From NCBI GenBank assembly GCA_028688935.1, contig JAQTXE010000002.1, positions 1-32,738 of the forward strand: a stretch of 32,738 bases of DNA, written 5' to 3'. The stretch's first letter is position 1. Every line of letters starts with the position of its first letter. Shown here piece after piece: positions 26,293 to 32,738 of the stretch. A program made the translations under genes and the position numbers. The notes below the pieces were generated by a model. That model did no database searches. It was not told where the DNA came from and saw nothing but the letters and a program-made list of their open reading frames with translations. Origin of the DNA: Syntrophales bacterium. GTDB taxonomy: Bacteria > Desulfobacterota > Desulfobaccia > Desulfobaccales > 0-14-0-80-60-11.

Positions 26293-26534
26293 GCCAAAAC
26301 CGTCCTTATCCTGTTGCCTGTCCTTATGGACCCCCTTCTGTTGTTATCGGCACCTGACGTCAGACAGTTAAACCCGACGATGATTTTCCCGGCCTCAGCC
26401 CCAGCAGTATGGAATGGAGAGAAGTCTTGACGAACTTTCAAGCTGCTGCACAGCGGGAGCCAGTACCCGGCTCCCAGCATGCCTCCCCAAGGTCTGGTAG
26501 TGGCTTGCTGCTGGAAAGAAAAGCAAATCGAGGT

Positions 26535-27452
26535 TCAGATGTAGGTCAGCCAGCTTTGATAACGGGTGTCTTCCCCTTTCACCACCGCGAAAAACGCAGC
26601 CTGGAGTTTCTCAGTGATGGGGCCGGGTTTGCCGGAGCCGATGGCGCGTCCGTCCACTTCCCTTAAGGGGGTGACTTCTGCGGCCGTGCCGGTGAGGAAG
26701 GCTTCGTCGGCCAGGTAGAGCTCATCCCGGGAGAAGAGATCTTCTCTCACCGGAATTCCCAGGTCCCGGGCCAGGGTCAGGAGGGAGTCCCGGGTAATTC
26801 CCGGCAGAACCGCGGTCAGGGGCGGGGTTTTGAGGAGACCGTCCCGCACCACAAAGATATTCTCCCCCGAGGCCTCGGCCACGTAACCGTCCGTGTCCAG
26901 CAGGATGGCTTCATCATAGCCCAGGAGGGTAGCCTCTCGCTTGGCCATGATGGAATTGACATAGTTCCCCGTGGTTTTGGCCTTGGTCATCATCACGTTC
27001 ACGTGATGCCGGGCAAAGGAGGAAATCTTGCCGCGGATACCTTTTTTCAGCCCTTCATCCCCCAGGTAAGCTCCCCAGACCCAGCTAATGATGGCCAGAT
27101 GGATGGGATTATTTTGGGGGTGCAGACCCATGACCCCCTCTCCCACGAAGCCCAAAGGCCGGATATAGGCCTCTTTCTGCTGATTGACCCGCAGGATCTC
27201 GCAGCAGGCCGCCTTCACCTCGGCCTGGGAAACGGGCAGATCCAGTTGCATGACATGGGCGGAATCAAAAAGACGCCGGATGTGTTCTCCCAGGCGGAAG
27301 ATCGCCGTGCGGCCGTCAACGCCAAGGTAGGCCCTGATGCCTTCGAAGACCCCCAAGCCATAATGCAGGGAGTGGGTTAATAGATGGACCTGGGCTTCCT
27401 CCCAGGGGATGAATTTACCGTCCAACCAGATACTCTTCGCCTTCTCGACCAT
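26535..27452 (-). CDS. ilvE: Branched-chain amino acid aminotransferase
   Basis: [77 protein letters not shown]. Confidence 0.95.
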   Translation of the reverse strand: MVEKAKSIWLDGKFIPWEEAQVHLLTHSLHYGLGVFEGIRAYLGVDGRTAIFRLGEHIRRLFDSAHVMQLDLPVSQAEVKAACCEILRVNQQKEAYIRPLGFVGEGVMGLHPQNNPIHLAIISWVWGAYLGDEGLKKGIRGKISSFARHHVNVMMTKAKTTGNYVNSIMAKREATLLGYDEAILLDTDGYVAEASGENIFVVRDGLLKTPPLTAVLPGITRDSLLTLARDLGIPVREDLFSRDELYLADEAFLTGTAAEVTPLREVDGRAIGSGKPGPITEKLQAAFFAVVKGEDTRYQSWLTYI

Positions 27453-27630
27453 CTGCCGCCCCTCAAAGAGATTAAAACCGACTTTTAACCCATCGACCCC
27501 GGGATGTCAAACGAATTTGCACCCCGGTTTTCATTGTTTAAGGCCGGATATTCCGGTAATATGGGGTTGGTTTTAGCCAATGACATCTCGACTGTTTCAC
27601 ATTCCAAAAATTCTGGGCATTTAGTTGTAA

Positions 27631-28599
27631 ATGAAGACAATTAATAAATTTTTGCCGCCCCTGGTCATCCTCTTGGGGCTGGTGGCCTGGTTGCTGAGCG
27701 GCTCCGGGCACCTGCTCTCTGCCGGGAGCCAAACGCCTCACCACCTGGTGGTTCTGGGCGACCCCCACATCCCGGGAAAATTCCTGCCAGAGAAAGAGGC
27801 GGTGATCCGGACTATTAATTCCTGGCCCGATGTGAAGCTGGTAGTGGCGGTGGGCGATATCTGCGAGGATTTGGGGACGGAACCAGAATATGCCGCGGCC
27901 AAACAATTCTTTGGCAGACTTGCCAAACCATGGGTGCTGATTCCGGGAAATCACGACTTTATCTATGAAGATGTGAAGATGCCGGACGGCAAGAGGATAA
28001 AGGGGGCGCCATCCGCCAGACAGAAAAAATTGGCAAGATTTCAGAAAAGTTTCGGTATCCCTGCAATATATCAAAGTAAACTGGTGGATAATTATCTACT
28101 AATTTTTCTGGCTACCGATGATCGGCAATCAGACCAATTAGCCCGTATTTCCCCGAAACAATTGGCTTGGCTGCGCTCGGTACTCAAAAGCCACCGGAAA
28201 AATCCCACCATCATCTTTTTCCATGCTCCTTTGTACGGGACCTTATCCAGTTTTAGTAGTTATATTAATACCAAAGATTTTATTGCCCAACCCCAAGATG
28301 AGTTGCATGAGATTCTTCAGAACAATCCCCAGGTTTTTCTCTGGGTCAGTGGCCATACGCATGTTCCGGCAACCAATAAAGACTTCCGCTCCGCCCTTAA
28401 TTATTATGAAAACCGCGTGTACACCCTACACAATGCTGATATGAACCGCAAAACTATGTGGACTAATTCTCTTTTCCTTTTCCCTGATAAAGTAGTAATC
28501 AAGACTTACGACCATCGGCTGGGAGCCTGGTCACCCGGACTGGAGAAAACCTTGATACCGCCGCGGCTCTTGATTAGAGGCCGCCAGCTTCATCAATAA
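27631..28599 (+). CDS. Calcineurin-like metallophosphoesterase with N-terminal signal/TM segment
   Basis: HLVVLGDPHIPG, VVAVGDICED, VLIPGNHDFIYED, LWVSGHTHVPA. Confidence 0.85.
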   Translation: MKTINKFLPPLVILLGLVAWLLSGSGHLLSAGSQTPHHLVVLGDPHIPGKFLPEKEAVIRTINSWPDVKLVVAVGDICEDLGTEPEYAAAKQFFGRLAKPWVLIPGNHDFIYEDVKMPDGKRIKGAPSARQKKLARFQKSFGIPAIYQSKLVDNYLLIFLATDDRQSDQLARISPKQLAWLRSVLKSHRKNPTIIFFHAPLYGTLSSFSSYINTKDFIAQPQDELHEILQNNPQVFLWVSGHTHVPATNKDFRSALNYYENRVYTLHNADMNRKTMWTNSLFLFPDKVVIKTYDHRLGAWSPGLEKTLIPPRLLIRGRQLHQ

Positions 28600-28618
28600 A
28601 TCAGGAAGAATAGTGATC

Positions 28619-29563
28619 ATGAGTCAACCTCTCAAAGTCGGAGTCATCGGCGTGGGCTACCTGGGCCGCTTCCACGCGGAGAAATACGCGGCTCTGCCGG
28701 ACGTGGACCTGGTGGGAGTGGCCGATCTGAATCCGGATCAGGCTGCCCAGGTGGCCGGAGCTCTAAATACCCGGGGTTTTCCCGATTACTTGCAGTTGCT
28801 GCCCCTGGTGGAGGCGGTAAGCGTGGCCGTATCCACCACGGCCCATTTTCCCGTGGTCCGGGACTGCCTGGAGCGGGGCTTACAGGTGCTGGTGGAAAAA
28901 CCCCTGGCCGTCACCGCCGCGGAAGCCGATACCCTGGTGGACTTGGCCCGGGATAAGGGCCGCCTCTTGATGGTGGGTCATTTGGAACGCTTCAATTCGG
29001 CCATGGAAGAACTCAGGGCCAAGGTGACCCGCCCCGCCTTCATTGAAAGCCACCGCCTCTCCTTTTATAAGGAACGGGGCATTGATGTGGACGTGGTCCT
29101 GGACCTGATGATCCATGACCTGGACCACGTTCTCAGCCTGGTTCCCTCTCCGGTGCAGGAAATCCGGGCCGCCGGGGTCTCCGTGCTGACCGATAAGGTC
29201 GATCTGGCCAACGTCCGCCTGGAATTCGCCGACGGCTGCATCGCCAATCTCACCGCCAGCCGCATGTCCTTTAAAAGCATGCGTAAATTCCGCCTTTTTC
29301 AACCCGACGCCTATCTCTCCGTGGACTTTGAAGCCCGGGAGCTGACCATGGCCTCCCGCCAGGAAGGGGCCCTGGGCCCGCTGCCCGGGGTGGCCCTGGA
29401 GACCAAGCGTTTCCCCCAGGAAGACGTGTTGTTCAAAGAAATCTCCAACTTTGTCGCCGCCATCCAAGGCCGGGAAGAACCCCGGGTGACCGGGGAGGAC
29501 GGCCGGGCCGCCCTCTCTTTGGCCCTGGACATCATTGGCGCCATGCGCAAGGCCAAGGTGTAA
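28619..29563 (+). CDS. Gfo/Idh/MocA-family oxidoreductase (GTG start at 28613 also possible)
   Basis: LKVGVIGVGYLGRFHAEKYAALPDVDLVGVADLNPDQA, VLVEKPLAVTAAEADTLVDLA, VLDLMIHDLDHVLSLV. Confidence 0.9.
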   Translation: MSQPLKVGVIGVGYLGRFHAEKYAALPDVDLVGVADLNPDQAAQVAGALNTRGFPDYLQLLPLVEAVSVAVSTTAHFPVVRDCLERGLQVLVEKPLAVTAAEADTLVDLARDKGRLLMVGHLERFNSAMEELRAKVTRPAFIESHRLSFYKERGIDVDVVLDLMIHDLDHVLSLVPSPVQEIRAAGVSVLTDKVDLANVRLEFADGCIANLTASRMSFKSMRKFRLFQPDAYLSVDFEARELTMASRQEGALGPLPGVALETKRFPQEDVLFKEISNFVAAIQGREEPRVTGEDGRAALSLALDIIGAMRKAKV

Positions 29564-29620
29564 ACGCAAGTCTAACCGGAGCCGGCCGCTAAAGAAGATC
29601 GCTCCCTCCAGAGCAAAAAA

Positions 29621-31069
29621 ATGATAAGAATCACCATTATTTTTGCAGCAGCCTACTGGTTCATCGAGTCGGCCATAGATGCCCTTCTTTTTAACCGGGG
29701 TACTCTGCTGGAGATGATCTTTACCGCGGATCCCTACGAATATTTTGTCCGCCTTACCGGCGCGGGATTTATTGTCACCATCGGCATGTTAGCCCAATAC
29801 ATGCTTAAGCGTATCCAGGGGAGTGAAGAGCAGTTACGACGCTTCCGGCATCAGAATGAACTGATTTTAGAGAGTGCGGGCGAAGGGATCTTAGGTATCG
29901 ATCAGGAAGGGAAAATAACCTTCATCAATCCCGCGGCCGCGGCCATGAGCGGGTTTACCCCGGCGGAACTGGCCGGGCAAAGCTTTCATGACTTGCTTCA
30001 TTATTCCTACCCTGACGGCTCTCCCCTCCCCCTGGAGGATTGTCCGGTTTTCAATTCCCTCAGAGAAGGGAAAATTCAGCGCCAGTCCCATGATGTCTTC
30101 TGGACCAAAGAAGGGAAAAGTATTTGGGTGGAGTATAGCATCACCCCCATTATCGAGAACCGGAAGATAACCGGCGCAGTGGTGGTCTTTACGGACATCT
30201 CCGCCCGCAAACAGGCGGAGGAGGAATTGCTGCGCCACCGGGAGCACCTGGAAAATTTGGTGGCGGCGCGCACCGGAGAGCTGACCAGGACCAATGAGCA
30301 GATGCGGGAAGAGATTGAAGAACGCACCAGGGCGGAGAAGGCCCTGGTGGAATCGGAGAAAAAACTCCGGTTCTTGACGAAGCAGCTCATGAATGTCCAG
30401 GAAAGGGAGAGGAGCCGGATCTCCGCCGAATTGCACGACGAATTGGGACAGGCGTTAATGGTCTTAAAGATGGATGTCTCTTCGCTGCAGGACAAGCTAC
30501 GGAAAGAGCAGGACCCTCTCAGGAAAGAATGTTCCCGTCTGCTGTCTGAGATCGACCATATCATTGAAAATGTCCGGCGGCTCTGTTGGGATTTGGGTCC
30601 TTATCTCATGGAAGGGCTGGGCCTGACGGCATCTTTGCAGAGTCTGATTGAAGAGACGTGCAAGAAGCATAATCTGATCTGTACCATGAAACTGGATGAG
30701 ATCGATCAGATCTTCCCTCCCGAGATCAAAACCAATATCTACCGGATCCTCCAGGAGTCTTTAACCAATATCGTCAAACATGCTACCGCCTCCCAGGTTT
30801 CCGGGACCATTAGCATAGAACGAGAAAATTTAATTATGGAAGTGGTGGATGACGGCCAGGGTTTCCAGGTGGAAGAACTGTTAGCCCGCCCCGGCCCGGA
30901 CGGGGGATTGGGGCTCACCGCCATGCAGGAGCGGGCCCGGCAAATCGGCGGCGAATTATCAATTTCCAGTCAAGCCGGGCAGGGAACCGTGATTAAGCTG
31001 ACCCTGCCATTGCCCTCGGGTCCCGGCCCAGGAGAATCACTGTCTAAGTCTGTTAATCCCCAACCTTGA
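29621..31069 (+). CDS. Membrane PAS-domain sensor histidine kinase (HisKA_3/NarX-type)
   Basis: N-terminal TM helices, PAS (ILESAGEGILGIDQEGKITFINPAAAAMSGF), RSRISAELHDELGQALMVLKMD, HATPase VVDDGQGF, GGLGLTAMQERARQIGG. Confidence 0.92.
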   Translation: MIRITIIFAAAYWFIESAIDALLFNRGTLLEMIFTADPYEYFVRLTGAGFIVTIGMLAQYMLKRIQGSEEQLRRFRHQNELILESAGEGILGIDQEGKITFINPAAAAMSGFTPAELAGQSFHDLLHYSYPDGSPLPLEDCPVFNSLREGKIQRQSHDVFWTKEGKSIWVEYSITPIIENRKITGAVVVFTDISARKQAEEELLRHREHLENLVAARTGELTRTNEQMREEIEERTRAEKALVESEKKLRFLTKQLMNVQERERSRISAELHDELGQALMVLKMDVSSLQDKLRKEQDPLRKECSRLLSEIDHIIENVRRLCWDLGPYLMEGLGLTASLQSLIEETCKKHNLICTMKLDEIDQIFPPEIKTNIYRILQESLTNIVKHATASQVSGTISIERENLIMEVVDDGQGFQVEELLARPGPDGGLGLTAMQERARQIGGELSISSQAGQGTVIKLTLPLPSGPGPGESLSKSVNPQP

Positions 31070-31089
31070 ACCTGGAACCTTGAACTTTT
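31062..31089. repeat. Heptad tandem array, unit AACCTTG/AACCTGG
   Basis: AACCTTG AACCTGG AACCTTG AACTTTT; overlaps the kinase stop codon (31067-31069) and abuts the lpxB start. Confidence 0.8.
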
Positions 31090-31091
31090 CC

Positions 31092-32318
31092 ATGTCACAG
31101 GCCCATAAAATTCTCATCGTCGCCGGGGAGGCCTCCGGGGATAGCCACGCGGCGCGGCTGGTGGCGGCCATCAAGGAAGAACTCCCCACCGCCGAGTTTT
31201 TAGGGGTGGGAGGAGAGGCTTTGGCCGCCCAGGGAGTACGCCTGCTCTACCCCGCCTCCGAGTTGGCGGTGGTGGGGCTCCTGGAAGTGGCCGGCAGGCT
31301 GCCTGCGGTCTTTAAGGCACTCCGGGATATCGGCCGGGCCTTGAAAAAAGAGCGTCCTCAACTGGTCATCCTGGTGGATTTCCCGGACTTCAATTTCTGG
31401 GTGGCCCGCTTGGCCCGCTGGCACCGGGTACCGGTGATGTATTACATCAGCCCCCAGGTGTGGGCCTGGCGCACTTACCGGGTGCGCACCATCGCCCGCC
31501 TGGTGGACCGTATGGTGGTCATCTTCCCCTTTGAGGCCGAGTTCTACCGGGACCGGGGGGTGCCTGTGGAATACGCCGGCCATCCCCTGGTGGAGACCTT
31601 GCCGCCCCTGCCGCCACGGGCCGCCCTCTTGCATAACTGGGGCCTGGACTCCCGGCGTTTCACTTTGGCTTTGCTCCCCGGCAGCCGGGGTAGCGAAATC
31701 GAGCGGCACTTGCCCACCATCCTTAAAGGGGCTGCCCTCATTAAGCAAGTTATCCCGGAAACCCAGTTTATCCTCCCCCTGGCCTCCACCGCGCCCCGGG
31801 GGCTGGTGGAGGAGATGGTTAAAAAAAATGTGGAACAGCCGCCCCCGGCTGTTCTGGAGCAGGCGAGGGCGCCTGCTCCACATTTCCCCGGCCCTCCCAT
31901 TAAAATCATTGATGGTCAATCCTACGCCGCCCTGGCCGCGGCCCACCTGGCGGTGGTGGCCTCGGGCACGGCCACGGTGGAGGCGGCCCTGGCGGGAACG
32001 CCCAGCATCATTGTCTACCGCCTCTCCCCCTTCACCTTCGCGGTGGGCCGCCTGCTCATCCGGGTGGAGCACGTGGGCATGGCCAATCTCCTGGCCGCAG
32101 AAAGGCTCTTTCCGGAACTGCTCCAACATCTGTTTACCCCGGAGAGCCTGGCTCAAGAGGTCCTGTCTCTGGTCAAAGACCAGGAGCGCCTGGAAAGCAT
32201 ACACCGAGGCCTGATACGTATCAGGGAGTGTCTGGGGGGGGAGGGCGCTTCCCGGCGCGCGGCCCGGGTGGCCTTGGAGGTCATGGCCGCGATGGTCTTG
32301 CCGGCAGAAGGGAATTGA
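31092..32318 (+). CDS. lpxB: Lipid-A-disaccharide synthase
   Basis: KILIVAGEASGDSHAARLVAAIKEELP, YYISPQVWAWRTYRVRTIARLVDRMVVIFPFEAEFY, ALLPGSRGSEIERHLP, ALVASGTATVEAAL-like VVASGTATVEAALAGTP. Confidence 0.95.
   Translation: MSQAHKILIVAGEASGDSHAARLVAAIKEELPTAEFLGVGGEALAAQGVRLLYPASELAVVGLLEVAGRLPAVFKALRDIGRALKKERPQLVILVDFPDFNFWVARLARWHRVPVMYYISPQVWAWRTYRVRTIARLVDRMVVIFPFEAEFYRDRGVPVEYAGHPLVETLPPLPPRAALLHNWGLDSRRFTLALLPGSRGSEIERHLPTILKGAALIKQVIPETQFILPLASTAPRGLVEEMVKKNVEQPPPAVLEQARAPAPHFPGPPIKIIDGQSYAALAAAHLAVVASGTATVEAALAGTPSIIVYRLSPFTFAVGRLLIRVEHVGMANLLAAERLFPELLQHLFTPESLAQEVLSLVKDQERLESIHRGLIRIRECLGGEGASRRAARVALEVMAAMVLPAEGN
31826..31885. repeat. 60-bp palindromic (cloverleaf-capable) element within the lpxB CDS
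   Basis: AAATGTGGA (31826-31834)/TCCACATTT (31877-31885) enclosing GAACAGCCG/CGGCTGTTC (31833-31841/31846-31854) and GGAGCAGGCG/CGCCTGCTCC (31856-31865/31870-31879). Confidence 0.85.
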
Positions 32319-32389
32319 GAGTTCAATTTGCTTGCCCTGTCTTCTGAAGATCTTATAATAGTTTCAAAGGTTAATCCAGGAGGCAGTCG

Positions 32390-32644
32390 ATGGTAAAGAA
32401 TCAGAGCTTGTTAAGACCGAATCCTGACAACCCTAAGAGATTAACTAAGAAATCGTCCAATAAAGGACGAGCCAATAAATCCAACCAGAGGGAACAGTGC
32501 AATTTTAGTAGTAATCATCGATATATATGTCCTCAACTGTTGGACCACCAGAATCGAATGTTGAGGTGGTTTATTACTAGTGTATTGATGATTATTGGGA
32601 CTGCTGTGGCAATCCTTGCTGTACTGATTTCTCTAATAAAGTGA
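32390..32644 (+). CDS. Small predicted membrane protein of unknown function
   Basis: 84-aa ORF with AGGAGGC RBS and a single C-terminal hydrophobic helix (FITSVLMIIGTAVAILAVLISLI). Confidence 0.5.
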   Translation: MVKNQSLLRPNPDNPKRLTKKSSNKGRANKSNQREQCNFSSNHRYICPQLLDHQNRMLRWFITSVLMIIGTAVAILAVLISLIK

Positions 32645-32655
32645 GGAGGGAGGCC

Positions 32656-32738
32656 ATGATCAAGAAGATTCAGAGCTTGTTGGGCCCCGAGGCCGACGAA
32701 TTATTGACCCATAAATGCACGGGCTTCAAAAAGGAAGA
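32656..32738 (+). CDS. Start of a class I fructose-bisphosphate aldolase-like gene (truncated by the window end)
   Basis: GAGGAGGGAGGCC-ATG then MIKKIQSLLGPEADELLTHKCTGFKKE, resembling the N-terminus of archaeal/bacterial-type class I aldolases; only 27 residues visible. Confidence 0.5.
   Translation, partial: MIKKIQSLLGPEADELLTHKCTGFKKE

Noticed and set aside
31200-32204. 334-aa minus-strand ORF antisense to lpxB
   Set aside because: No recognisable domain; shadow ORF of a clear LpxB.

Overview
The window looks like a chromosomal segment of a high-GC bacterium, probably Desulfobacterota-like (inferred from gene content, no search run). Positions 65-12123 (minus strand) hold a compact chemotaxis operon: cheY, cheA, two MCPs, cheW, cheR, cheD, an HDOD protein, a second cheY-like gene, a CheX/CheC-type phosphatase, cheB and a HAD hydrolase. 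From 12.4 kb on the genes are mostly plus strand: M24 peptidase, a decayed DUF4160/DUF2442 pair, thioesterase (-), CooC-like ATPase, AmpG-like MFS, THEP1 NTPase, PrmA, phasin-like protein, RsmE, YhcC-like radical SAM, VTT protein, MetE-like protein, CBS protein, two tandem HD-GYP-like genes (-), IlvE (-), metallophosphoesterase, Gfo/Idh oxidoreductase, PAS/HisKA_3 kinase, LpxB, a small membrane ORF and the start of a class I aldolase-like gene. The most unusual signals are: (1) many short period-7 (some period-8) tandem arrays of unrelated unit sequence, placed at stop and start codons and often in inverted-complementary pairs spanning an intergenic gap; (2) a 60-bp palindromic element in frame inside lpxB; (3) a toxin-antitoxin-like DUF4160/DUF2442 pair with a lost 5' end and a diagnosable 1-nt frameshift; (4) a CheA with an MshEN-like tandem motif; (5) HD-GYP paralogues, one of which has lost the HD histidine; (6) a small ORF whose 5' end resembles that of the adjacent aldolase gene. 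All calls come from reading the sequence; no database search was run.
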